NCBI RefSeq assembly: GCF_030125375.1
Contig: NZ_JASJUU010000001.1
Coordinates: forward strand, 62,001 to 126,000
From: Pseudoalteromonas umbrosa
GTDB taxonomy: Bacteria; Pseudomonadota; Gammaproteobacteria; Enterobacterales; Alteromonadaceae
Length of the DNA stretch: 64,000 nucleotides
Direction: 5' to 3'
Shown: positions 26,745-34,852 of the stretch, piece by piece
How positions within the stretch are numbered: position 1 is the first letter of the stretch
How the letters are laid out: the number at the start of each line of letters is the position of its first letter
The notes under the pieces: model-generated
What the model saw: the letters and a program-made list of their open reading frames with translations, nothing else
What the model was told of the DNA's origin: nothing
Database searches by the model: none
Made by a program: the position numbers and the translations under genes

Positions 26745-27242
26745 ATGAGCCAAGAAAGAATACTTTCTGCAGATAAAAATGCCGATAGTAATGATGAAGT
26801 CCTACAGTGGGTGACATATAAGCTAGAGGAAGAAACATACGGTATCAATGTAATGCAGGTACAAGAAGTACTTCGTTACACTGAAATTGCGCCTGTACCA
26901 GGTGCACCAAGTTATGTACTTGGTATCATCAATTTGCGTGGTAACGTTGTAACAGTAATTGATACACGTGCACGTTTTGGATTGATGAGCGCAGAAGTGA
27001 CGGATAACTCTCGTATCGTGATAATCGAAGCAGAAAAACAAGTGATTGGTATTTTGGTCGATAGCGTTGCAGAAGTTGTTTACTTGCGTAGCTCTGAGAT
27101 TGACAGTGCGCCAAACATTGGCACTGAAGAAAGCGCTAAGTTTATCCAAGGCGTATCTAATCGTGAAGGTGAGCTGCTCATCTTGGTTGACTTGAATAAA
27201 CTACTCAGTGATGATGAGTGGGATGAGCTGAGTCATTTGTAA
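26745..27242 (+). CDS. cheW: chemotaxis coupling protein CheW
   Basis: CheW couples chemoreceptors to CheA in the signalling array. The 165-residue single-domain protein contains the family motifs YGINVMQVQEVLRYTEIAPV, YVLGIINLRGNVVTVIDTR and GILVDSVAEVV. The ATG follows GGAG at good spacing. It is 24 bp after parP and 3 bp before the DUF2802 gene. Confidence 0.96.
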   Translation: MSQERILSADKNADSNDEVLQWVTYKLEEETYGINVMQVQEVLRYTEIAPVPGAPSYVLGIINLRGNVVTVIDTRARFGLMSAEVTDNSRIVIIEAEKQVIGILVDSVAEVVYLRSSEIDSAPNIGTEESAKFIQGVSNREGELLILVDLNKLLSDDEWDELSHL

Positions 27243-27245
27243 CTT

Positions 27246-27674
27246 GTGGCAGCAGTAAATTTAGACGATGTACTCATTGTACTTGTAGTCGTATCGTGCG
27301 TTGTCAGCTTAACTTGTTTAGGTTTGTTGTTTTTATTTAGCAAACGCTTACAACAAGCCCAAAACAATGCTGCGAGGTTACATAAGCAATCACGTAGTGA
27401 TGCAGAACAAATTAGCATTTTAAGAAGTGAAATCGCAGAAGTAAGAGCAAGTGTTTTGAGTATTGGAAAGCGACTTGTTGACTGTGAGACTTTTGCAAAA
27501 GATTTAGCTCAGCAACAAGCTGCGCAAAAGTATGATGACCCAGATGCAAAAATATACTCTCGAGCGGTCAAGATGGTTGAGCTTGGCGCAGATTTAGAAG
27601 AAATAATGAGAGAGTGTGAGCTCCCACGAGCAGAAGCTGAGTTGCTTATGTCTCTGCATAACAAATCCCAATAA
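27246..27674 (+). CDS. DUF2802 membrane protein at end of che operon
   Basis: A 142-residue protein of unknown function, found next to cheW in several polar-flagellated gammaproteobacteria (DUF2802). It has one membrane segment at about 9-31, a charged coiled-coil stretch at about 33-95 and a C-terminal block at 104-137 that reads like a helix-turn-helix (AVKMVELGADLEEIMRECEL). This layout resembles Bacillus SwrB, also coded at the end of a flagellar/chemotaxis operon, but homology is not shown. It starts with GTG 3 bp after cheW and is followed at once by a terminator. Confidence 0.8.
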   Translation: MAAVNLDDVLIVLVVVSCVVSLTCLGLLFLFSKRLQQAQNNAARLHKQSRSDAEQISILRSEIAEVRASVLSIGKRLVDCETFAKDLAQQQAAQKYDDPDAKIYSRAVKMVELGADLEEIMRECELPRAEAELLMSLHNKSQ

Positions 27675-27698
27675 AGGTGCCATATGGCACCTTTTTTA
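27673..27698 (+). terminator. terminator of the flagellar/chemotaxis block
   Basis: AAAGGTGCC and GGCACCTTT form a stem around ATAT, followed by six T. It overlaps the stop codon of the DUF2802 gene and ends the flagellar/chemotaxis block. Confidence 0.88.
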
Positions 27699-27831
27699 TT
27701 TCATATATGAAATACTGTTTATGACATCAGAATTATGAAAACATAAGCCTAAACACACTCGATTACTAGGCAATAATTAGATAGTATTCGATGTGAGAAT
27801 AGTAGTAATTGAATTTCACCAAGGAAAGTGA

Positions 27832-28941
27832 ATGGTTTATCGATTAAGTTGCTTTATTATTTTTTTGATGCTTGTGGGCTGTGCGCAAACTGATTTATCT
27901 TTGCAAGATAAGTTGATCCAGCAGGTTCATAATAATGCGTTACATCATGGTATACCGTCTCAAGCTGTATTAATTAGTAACAATGGTAATATACAGTTTA
28001 ACTATGCATTAGATACCTCTCAGCAAAAAAAGGATATAAAGTTAAACGAGCACAGCATGTTTCCAATTTTTTCTGTAAGTAAACTGTTCGCCAATGTGCT
28101 TGTGTATCAACTTGTAGAACAAGAGCAAATTAAATTAAGTGACCGTATAGGTGAGTATGTTAAGTTACCAAGTCATTGGCAACACATACCTATCAATGCT
28201 TTATTGAATCATACATCAGGGCTGCCTGAGTACTTTGTTGTGTCTGACCAAGAAGTAGTGGCGCCAAGTAACCAAGATGTGCTGATAGAAAAACTCGGGG
28301 CCCAGCAGCCTATCTTTGAATTAAATACACAAATTCAGTATACGCAAACAAACTATATGCTACTCAAAGCGCTATTAGAGTCTTTGACTGGACAGCCTTA
28401 TGAGTCATTGGTTAAAACACGCATCTTTAGCCCCTTAAAAATGTCCAACACCGCTTTTCATGTTGATGACCTTACTAAAGGCGTTGTGCGTTCTTACTTA
28501 TCAAATGGGGGAGATAGTTTAAAACCCAATGGTTATGTATTTCCTCGTTATAGTAGTGCCCATACAGGCGCTTATTCTACGGCATACGATTTAAATCTTT
28601 TCTTGAGTGGCTTGATGGAAGGTAAGTTGATCAATAAAGCCCTGCTAGTTGATTTTTGGCGGCCGCAGAAGCTTAAAAACGGTATTACAAATTACTTTGC
28701 GTTGGGGTGGGATACCGACGAAGTGGGGCGTTGGTCGACGGCAGGGCATGATGGTGGCACATTGGTAAGAGTGTCTGTCTTATATCAAGAAAATACGGAC
28801 GACTATATGACATATATTTATCTAACAAATGGGAATTTAGATGGTATATGGAGTAGCCGGTTAATCAACTCTCTGCAACAGCATACATTACCTGACTTTT
28901 ATTCTAGAGCGGTGGCTTGGGTAAGTTATAACGTGCTTTAA
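27832..28941 (+). CDS. beta-lactamase-family serine hydrolase, lipoprotein
   Basis: A 369-residue protein of the class C beta-lactamase/EstB-like fold (Pfam Beta-lactamase). A lipoprotein signal ends in LVGC with the lipidated Cys at 17. The catalytic motif SVSK is at 81-84, and LLNHTSGLPEY is the typical block after it. The second motif position reads Y170-T-Q instead of the usual YxN. An HDG block at 306-308 stands where KTG/HxG is expected. It is more likely an esterase or D,D-peptidase-like enzyme than an antibiotic resistance gene. It has a good AAGGAAAG ribosome-binding site and stands alone. Confidence 0.8.
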   Translation: MVYRLSCFIIFLMLVGCAQTDLSLQDKLIQQVHNNALHHGIPSQAVLISNNGNIQFNYALDTSQQKKDIKLNEHSMFPIFSVSKLFANVLVYQLVEQEQIKLSDRIGEYVKLPSHWQHIPINALLNHTSGLPEYFVVSDQEVVAPSNQDVLIEKLGAQQPIFELNTQIQYTQTNYMLLKALLESLTGQPYESLVKTRIFSPLKMSNTAFHVDDLTKGVVRSYLSNGGDSLKPNGYVFPRYSSAHTGAYSTAYDLNLFLSGLMEGKLINKALLVDFWRPQKLKNGITNYFALGWDTDEVGRWSTAGHDGGTLVRVSVLYQENTDDYMTYIYLTNGNLDGIWSSRLINSLQQHTLPDFYSRAVAWVSYNVL

Positions 28942-29160
28942 TAAAGTATCTATGCAAGTAGAGTATAAATAAATGAGATTGAAATCATAAAGTCATCTTA
29001 TTTATATTAACCAACTATTTTGCTTGCAATGAGAATAAGGCAAAAAGCACATTCATGTTTGAAGTTTAAATGCTTACTTTATGACTTGATGTGGCGAACA
29101 AAATTTTAGTGCGCACTATGTATCACAAGACATTAATATCGTTATTAATATTTCTAATTG
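28942..29160. other. AT-rich intergenic region with inverted repeat
   Basis: This 219-bp gap separates two genes whose 3' ends face each other. It holds an AT-rich inverted repeat (TATAAATAA at 28964-28972 with TTATTTATA at 28998-29006) but no GC-rich terminator. I see no gene in it. Confidence 0.4.
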
Positions 29161-29457
29161 CTAGGCTTTTATATTTAGCTTGCCCTGAAAATTTTTCCAA
29201 CCCGGTGGAAATTTACCGCGTAGCACATAAGAAAATGCAATTAATTCAGCGATGACATAATAGAGCTCTTCTGGGATCTCTTCATGTAAGTCTAGTTGCC
29301 CAAGCGTTTTCACCAGTGCAGGGTCTTCGTGGATCATGATGTCTTTTTCTTTGGCCAAAGCGATGATCTCTTCAGCGAGTTCTCCAAACCCTTTACAGAC
29401 AACTTCAGGTGATTTACCCGCTTCATATAGAAGCCCAACGGCTGTTTTTTGTTCCAT
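29161..29457 (-). CDS. FlhB C-terminal-domain protein (FhlB-like)
   Basis: The 98-residue protein matches only the FlhB cytoplasmic C-terminal domain after the cleavage site. It aligns by eye with FlhB from the SVALKYD strand onward and shares spacing such as KGFGELAEEIIALAKEKDI and IPEELYYVIAELIAFSYVL. It has no membrane segments and no NPTH motif. Such stand-alone FlhB-C proteins can substitute for the cleaved domain in some bacteria. It is 2 bp downstream of a FliK-like gene and was probably co-transcribed with it, which suggests a joint role in export switching. Confidence 0.85.
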   Translation of the reverse strand: MEQKTAVGLLYEAGKSPEVVCKGFGELAEEIIALAKEKDIMIHEDPALVKTLGQLDLHEEIPEELYYVIAELIAFSYVLRGKFPPGWKNFQGKLNIKA

Positions 29458-29459
29458 AT

Positions 29460-32012
29460 TTATACCTTTATGTTAACGATTGCGTGCTTATCGTAGAACT
29501 GTTTGACTTGCACAGCATCTTCACGCAGTGCGATATCACCTACTTGCAGGCCATGGGCTGCAAGCTTGCTTCTCAAGGCGTCCAGATGAGGTTCTGCAAG
29601 CTGACATACGCTGGGGCTGTCACCAACAATTTCGCAATCTACGGCTTTGTCCATAAGCTCAGCTTGGACACTTAGCTGTCCCAGTGCTTCATAGTCAAAG
29701 TTTAGCCTGACAAACCATACTTGCTTTTCCGGTAACCCTGCTTTTGCAGGTTTTTTGTAGTTGCCTATTTGCAATTCACTTTGCCTGCACTCTGGTGGGG
29801 TTTTCATCGGCAAGAATAAATTGATGAGCAGTTGACTCTCACTGTCAAACTTTTGACCAAGTGCTTGCGTTTGGTTGGTTGGTGACATTGCATTTTGGAT
29901 AAAGCTAAGTTCCTCAACCAGATTTTGCTGTGCTGATAAATTCACAGCCTGAATAAACTGCTTGGGTTGTTGTAATTTATTTCCGGGAAATAAGGTTTCC
30001 ACCATGCTGGCGATACGTTGTTCTTGTGACACATTTTTTGGCAGTTGAGCCTCATTTTGACTACTAAGTTGTGTGCCTAGCAGTGTTACAAGCAATTTAT
30101 CTAATGCTTGAGTAAAGCTCGTCATAGGCACACTGGTGTTTAACGGTGTTGCGATATTAGGTAAACGACTAAACAAATCTTGGCTAACCATGTCTGGCGT
30201 TGCTTTTCCTTCGTCCATCAAGCGTGAAAATGCCTGATGAACAAGCCGAGTGAGATCCACCGACTGGCTGCTTTTAAAGCTCATCTTTTCTGAGATTTTC
30301 TCGCTCAACAATGCGGGATCTTTGAGATCTGGTGTTTGCGTTTGTGTTAATGCGGCTTCTCGCAAAGGTTTGCTAAGTATATGTGCCAGTGGCAGTGATG
30401 CAGGTGCTGCATTTTGTGATTTTTGGGCGCCACGTAGTGGGATCACATCAGTTAATTGCATTTGTGTCGCGAGTTTTGTTTGCGTCATACTGAGTTGTTC
30501 TGCCGTAATTGGCCCGTTATTTTTTGGTAATGCTGCAGAAAGGACTTGTTGGATCAGTTGCAAACGCATCTCAAATGGTATTTTTGCAGCGCTGCTTTGC
30601 GCACTTTGCAATGCATTTACAGGCGGCGTTGCTTGTGTTTTTGTCGTGCTCACTGATTGCTTATTATCACCTTGAAGAGCAAAGCTATTTGGCTTGTTAT
30701 TATCAGGGGTAATACTTTTAGCTTTTTGCTGCTCTGTCGCGTTTGCGCCACCAAAAGGTGATTGTAGGGCTTGGTTTTTTGCACTAACAAGCCCTTGTTT
30801 GTGCATTGCTGATTGATTTTGTGAGTCCAGCCCAGAGAAATTTTGTTTAATACCTTCAGAGAGTGTCATTAACGCTAAGCTAGCAGGGCGCAAGGCTGCT
30901 GATGTATAAAGTGGCTGGTGTAAATAGGTTTTGGCTGTAGCAGTGATAGATGGAATTTGCTGAGCTGGGTGCTGATTGGCTCTATTTGTATCTTGCTGTG
31001 CAGTGCGGTTAAAAAATGGTGTTTGAGTAATGGCTTGCAAGGCCTGTTTTACGGTTTGCTTTATATCAGCCAAGGAGACGTTAAAAAGTGGTTTGTCATA
31101 TTTTAAAGTTTGCTCTTTGTATGACTGAGTCGCCTCCTTTAATTGAGTTTGAAATGCATGAGTATCTAGCTTGGGTAAAATACTTTTAAGTGATGTAGCT
31201 AGTTTGATTTTAGTTGACTTAGTCGCGATTGCGACTTCAATCCCATCAGGTGCAGTGCTTAGCTTAGCACCATGCCATACTTGCTTTTGTAATTGCTTTA
31301 ATTCAGTAGGTGTTGGCGTTTGAATTTGCGTAATGTCATGCTGATGTCGACCCAGCTTCAGCGTGCCTTTATTTTGCGTCAGCTGCAAATAGTTAGATGT
31401 TTGTTGACTGAGCTGACTCACTAATTTTGCAATGGCCTTTTTTGCAACCGGCATTTGATGCAACTTGTCGCCAAACATATTAAATACTTGCATCAAGACT
31501 TTATCACTTTTGGCGCTTAGGCTGGCCACCAATTTAGATTCTTGCTGCAATAAGTTGCCTATGCTTGGTGGAATTGGCACGTTCACCCCTAGCTTGGGCA
31601 AAGCGAGTTGTGAATGAGGTGTTTGTTTTATTTGTGCGTCGGTTTGAATGGCACTGTGATCGCCAAACCCTTTTAAAACGCCAAGTAAACTGAGAAGTGA
31701 TTGTGCTGATTTTAACGATAATTTTGCCTCAGGTGTCACAAGGGTAAGCACAGTGCCAGTGGCATCTAATTTTAATTGTGCTTCCGGTAATTTCAAAACC
31801 TGATCTATGTTTGCTTCGCTACTTAAACGCACCGGTTGCCAGCGCCCTTCAAGTGCAACTTCCATTTGAATTGAGTCTGGTTTGATAACAATATTACGCG
31901 CTAAAAATGTTTTATCTGCGTCTAATTGCGGTTGAGTGTTGCTACCTTGTGAAGATATTGTTGTCGTTGACACATTTGCCGGATGTTGTACAGGAATTGT
32001 TTGCTTATTCAT
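29460..32012 (-). CDS. second FliK-like hook-length control domain protein
   Basis: An 850-residue hydrophilic protein rich in Q, T, K and A. Low-complexity stretches cover about 130-660 and a C-terminal Flg_hook-type domain lies near 740-840 (VRLNFDYEALGQLSVQAELM, then LAEPHLDALRSKLAAHGLQV). It has no signal peptide or membrane segment, as expected of a type III substrate. It is distinct from the main FliK and is paired with a FlhB-C protein. The ATG at 32012 has only a weak ribosome-binding site. Whether it measures hooks or acts elsewhere is unknown. Database annotation of such proteins is usually hypothetical or FliK. Confidence 0.78.
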   Translation of the reverse strand: MNKQTIPVQHPANVSTTTISSQGSNTQPQLDADKTFLARNIVIKPDSIQMEVALEGRWQPVRLSSEANIDQVLKLPEAQLKLDATGTVLTLVTPEAKLSLKSAQSLLSLLGVLKGFGDHSAIQTDAQIKQTPHSQLALPKLGVNVPIPPSIGNLLQQESKLVASLSAKSDKVLMQVFNMFGDKLHQMPVAKKAIAKLVSQLSQQTSNYLQLTQNKGTLKLGRHQHDITQIQTPTPTELKQLQKQVWHGAKLSTAPDGIEVAIATKSTKIKLATSLKSILPKLDTHAFQTQLKEATQSYKEQTLKYDKPLFNVSLADIKQTVKQALQAITQTPFFNRTAQQDTNRANQHPAQQIPSITATAKTYLHQPLYTSAALRPASLALMTLSEGIKQNFSGLDSQNQSAMHKQGLVSAKNQALQSPFGGANATEQQKAKSITPDNNKPNSFALQGDNKQSVSTTKTQATPPVNALQSAQSSAAKIPFEMRLQLIQQVLSAALPKNNGPITAEQLSMTQTKLATQMQLTDVIPLRGAQKSQNAAPASLPLAHILSKPLREAALTQTQTPDLKDPALLSEKISEKMSFKSSQSVDLTRLVHQAFSRLMDEGKATPDMVSQDLFSRLPNIATPLNTSVPMTSFTQALDKLLVTLLGTQLSSQNEAQLPKNVSQEQRIASMVETLFPGNKLQQPKQFIQAVNLSAQQNLVEELSFIQNAMSPTNQTQALGQKFDSESQLLINLFLPMKTPPECRQSELQIGNYKKPAKAGLPEKQVWFVRLNFDYEALGQLSVQAELMDKAVDCEIVGDSPSVCQLAEPHLDALRSKLAAHGLQVGDIALREDAVQVKQFYDKHAIVNIKV

Positions 32013-32117
32013 TATTCTAAATCAAATTTTCGGTAATCGGTCACAAGGTATTATTCGTATTACAATATCACTATGATAGACTTACGCCCACATTTAGGGT
32101 CGTGAGAATAACAAATT

Positions 32118-32741
32118 TTGCTAGAGATTAAGGCTTTAACTTGTATCAAACAAGACCGTTGTTTGTTCGAATCACTTAACTTTTCATTGTTATCTGGTCA
32201 AATCATGCAAATAGAAGGCCCAAATGGTGCAGGAAAAACATCGTTGCTGAGAATAATAGCCGGTTTTTCTCAGCCAGATGAAGGTAGTGTTCTGTTTAAT
32301 AAGAAAAATATTAATGAAGACTACGATGGCTTTGCTCAGTCTTTGCTGTTTATTGGACATAAAACAGGTGTTAATCAGCAGCTCACAGCCTATGAAAATG
32401 TCATGCATTGGCTCACTGTTCACGGCTATAAAAGCGCACAAACGGAAATATATGACCTCCTTGGCAAGCTAGGTCTTGTCGGCTTAGAAGATGTCCCCGT
32501 CAGAACTTTATCCGCTGGTCAGCAACGTCGTGTAGCTTTGGTGCGTTTGTGGCTTAATGATGCCAAACTTTGGATCTTAGATGAGCCCTTTACTGCCTTA
32601 GATAAAAAGGGTGTTGCTATGTTACAAGCGCAATTTCAACTGCATTTGGATAACGGTGGCGCTATTTTGTTAACAACTCACCAAGATCTCACCAACTCGT
32701 TTAGCTCTTTGCAAACCTTGGTTTTGGAGTATCGCCACTGA
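32118..32741 (+). CDS. ccmA: heme exporter ATPase CcmA
   Basis: CcmA is the ATP-binding subunit of CcmABCD, which releases holo-CcmE during cytochrome c maturation. The 207-residue ABC ATPase has Walker A GPNGAGKTS near residue 34, the signature LSAGQQRR and Walker B LWILDEPFTALD. The start is TTG (MLEIKALTCIKQD), the only suitable codon near the domain start. It overlaps ccmB by one base and opens the ccm operon, divergent from the FliK-like gene. Confidence 0.95.
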   Translation: MLEIKALTCIKQDRCLFESLNFSLLSGQIMQIEGPNGAGKTSLLRIIAGFSQPDEGSVLFNKKNINEDYDGFAQSLLFIGHKTGVNQQLTAYENVMHWLTVHGYKSAQTEIYDLLGKLGLVGLEDVPVRTLSAGQQRRVALVRLWLNDAKLWILDEPFTALDKKGVAMLQAQFQLHLDNGGAILLTTHQDLTNSFSSLQTLVLEYRH

Positions 32742-33427
32742 TGCAAGTAAGCAATTCATATTGGACGCTATTTTGCTCCGTTTATAAAAAAGATGTCACG
32801 CTGGCATTTCGCCAACGGGCTGAAATCGTTAATCCGCTCCTGTTTTTCTTGATTGTCATTACTTTATTTCCCCTTGCGATTGGCCCTGAACCGGGGTTAT
32901 TAGCGAGAATGGCACCGGGGATTATTTGGGTCGCAGCGCTTTTATCAACTATGTTAGGGTTAGATAAGATTTTTCGTGACGATTACATGGATGGCTCATT
33001 AGAGCAGCTGATTGCTTCCCCCTATCCATTGCCGCTGGCTGTATTAGCGAAAGTCGCGGCACATTGGACAACGGCTGGACTCCCCATGGTGGTCATGGCG
33101 CCTGTGTTTTCTATGTTGATGAACTTAGAGTCGCAAGCGCTCGGTGCAACCATATTAACATTACTAATTGGCACCCCATTATTAAGCTTTATTGGTGCCA
33201 TTGGAGCAGGCCTGACTGTTGGCTTGCAAAAGGGCGGTATTTTAATGAGTTTACTCGTTTTACCGCTATATATCCCAGTACTTATTTTTGCAACGTCCGC
33301 TATTGATACTAGCATCATGTCTTTAGCATATAGTGGGCAGCTTGCAATCCTTGGTGCGATGTTAGCCGTCGCTTTAGTCGCCGCACCAATTGCTATATCG
33401 TCAGCTTTAAGAGTGAGTGTAAGTTAA
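32741..33427 (+). CDS. ccmB: heme exporter membrane protein CcmB
   Basis: CcmB is the permease partner of CcmA. The 228-residue protein has about six membrane segments and the CcmB motif RQRAEIVNPLLFFLIVITLF near the N-terminus. The segment FRDDYMDGSLEQLIASP is also typical. It starts within the ccmA stop and ends 1 bp before ccmC. Confidence 0.95.
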   Translation: MQVSNSYWTLFCSVYKKDVTLAFRQRAEIVNPLLFFLIVITLFPLAIGPEPGLLARMAPGIIWVAALLSTMLGLDKIFRDDYMDGSLEQLIASPYPLPLAVLAKVAAHWTTAGLPMVVMAPVFSMLMNLESQALGATILTLLIGTPLLSFIGAIGAGLTVGLQKGGILMSLLVLPLYIPVLIFATSAIDTSIMSLAYSGQLAILGAMLAVALVAAPIAISSALRVSVS

Positions 33428-33428
33428 A

Positions 33429-34166
33429 ATGTGGAAGTGGTTACATCCTTATGCCAAAGCGGAGCGTGCTTACCAATTGTGTAACACTTTGCTTCCGTAC
33501 TTTGTTGTGGTGTCCGTGCTATGTATTGTGGTTGGATGGGTGTGGGGGCTTGCGTACGCCCCTGCAGACTACCAACAAAAGGATAGTTACCGGATCATCT
33601 TTATTCATGTGCCTTCGGCTATTTTGTCGATGGGGGCATACTCTTCTATGGCTATAGCTGCCATCATTGCATTGGTTTGGCAGCTACGAAATGCTGAACT
33701 GGCTGTCATTGCAATTGCGCCAGTAGGGGCGGCGATGACTGCGATTGCGCTTATCACCGGATCTGCATGGGGCAAGCCAATGTGGGGCGCTTGGTGGGTG
33801 TGGGACGCAAGGCTTACCTCAGAACTCATCTTATTATTTTTGTACTTAGGTGTGCTCTCGCTATTCCATGCTTTTGAAGATAAAAAAGCGGGCGGTAAAG
33901 CAGCATGTATTTTAGCGATTGTAGGGGTTGTTAATCTACCGATTATTCATTTTTCGGTAGAGTGGTGGAATACGCTTCATCAAGGAGGCGCTATCACTAA
34001 ATTTGATACATCAGCAATTGACCCGTCGATGCTTTGGCCCTTACTGATTAATATTTTAGGGTTTGCAGCACTGGTTGGGATGCTTACTTTGATCCGTCTA
34101 AAAAATGAAATTATACAGGTCGAAAAACATCGTCCTTGGGTCCGTCAATTAGTTAGTCGAGGTTGA
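33429..34166 (+). CDS. ccmC: heme trafficking protein CcmC
   Basis: CcmC presents heme to CcmE in the periplasm. The 245-residue protein has six membrane segments and the tryptophan-rich WWD-type motif WGKPMWGAWWVWDARLTSEL flanked by conserved histidines (IFIHVPSA, PIIHFSVEWW). It overlaps ccmD by 4 bp. Confidence 0.96.
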   Translation: MWKWLHPYAKAERAYQLCNTLLPYFVVVSVLCIVVGWVWGLAYAPADYQQKDSYRIIFIHVPSAILSMGAYSSMAIAAIIALVWQLRNAELAVIAIAPVGAAMTAIALITGSAWGKPMWGAWWVWDARLTSELILLFLYLGVLSLFHAFEDKKAGGKAACILAIVGVVNLPIIHFSVEWWNTLHQGGAITKFDTSAIDPSMLWPLLINILGFAALVGMLTLIRLKNEIIQVEKHRPWVRQLVSRG

Positions 34167-34375
34167 TTATGCAGTTTGAATCATTTAGCGACTTTATCGC
34201 CATGGGTGGTTATGGATTTTATGTTTGGCTTTCTTTTGGTAGCTGTGCCGTCATCATATTGGGCCTGTTATTTGGCTCGCTGTACGAAGGCAAACAACTA
34301 AAACAACAAGTAAAGTCTCAAATGGCCAGAGAAGAACGAATTAAAAAGGCCAAAGAAATGGAGGCACAGGTATGA
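34163..34375 (+). CDS. ccmD: heme exporter small subunit CcmD
   Basis: CcmD is a small membrane protein stabilising the CcmABC-CcmE complex. The 70-residue product has the characteristic [16 protein letters not shown] start, one membrane segment at about 13-35 and a basic cytoplasmic tail. It overlaps both neighbours by 4 bp. Confidence 0.92.
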   Translation: MIMQFESFSDFIAMGGYGFYVWLSFGSCAVIILGLLFGSLYEGKQLKQQVKSQMAREERIKKAKEMEAQV

Positions 34376-34851
34376 ACCCAAGACGTAAAAAGCGGTTGTT
34401 TACTGTCCTTGCCGTGATTTTTGGTATTGGGTCAGCGGTTGGTTTGACTTTGTATGCATTGCAAGAAAATATCAACTTATTCTACACACCGAGCGAGTTA
34501 GTGAATGGTAAAGGGCCAGAGTTAGAGAAACCAACAATTGGCCAAAAGCTGCGTATAGGCGGTATGGTTGTGCCTGGTTCAGTGGTGCGTGATGAGACTT
34601 CATTAGATGTTGAATTCAAACTCATTGATACAGGGCCACTTGTGACCATTCGCTATCAAGGTATTTTGCCTGACCTGTTTCGAGAAGGGCAGGGGATTGT
34701 TGCTCAGGGGACTTTGATTGAACCTGATGTAATCGAAGCCTTTGAAGTTTTAGCAAAGCACGACGAAGAATATATGCCTTCTGAAGTGGCTGAGGCAGTA
34801 AAAGGGATCAAGCACGAAAAACCTAAATATAATTTAAATAGCGAGAACTAG
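34372..34851 (+). CDS. ccmE: periplasmic heme chaperone CcmE
   Basis: CcmE covalently binds heme and carries it to CcmF. The 159-residue protein has a basic N-terminus, one membrane anchor at about 9-30 and an OB-fold. The heme-binding H130 and Y134 lie in HDEEY, fitting the HxxxY motif of the family. A flexible charged tail follows. Confidence 0.96.
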   Translation: MNPRRKKRLFTVLAVIFGIGSAVGLTLYALQENINLFYTPSELVNGKGPELEKPTIGQKLRIGGMVVPGSVVRDETSLDVEFKLIDTGPLVTIRYQGILPDLFREGQGIVAQGTLIEPDVIEAFEVLAKHDEEYMPSEVAEAVKGIKHEKPKYNLNSEN

Positions 34852-34852
34852 T

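Noticed and set aside
27832..28941. Acquired beta-lactam resistance gene
   Set aside because: It is a lipoprotein with a non-standard second motif, shows no mobile-element context and has base use like its neighbours.
28964..29006. AT-rich inverted repeat as a terminator
   Set aside because: The stem is almost all A/T with a 25-nt spacer and no T run, so it is probably chance in AT-rich sequence.
29409..29675. 88-residue plus-strand frame across the FlhB-C/FliK-like junction
   Set aside because: It is antisense to two supported genes and lacks a Shine-Dalgarno sequence.
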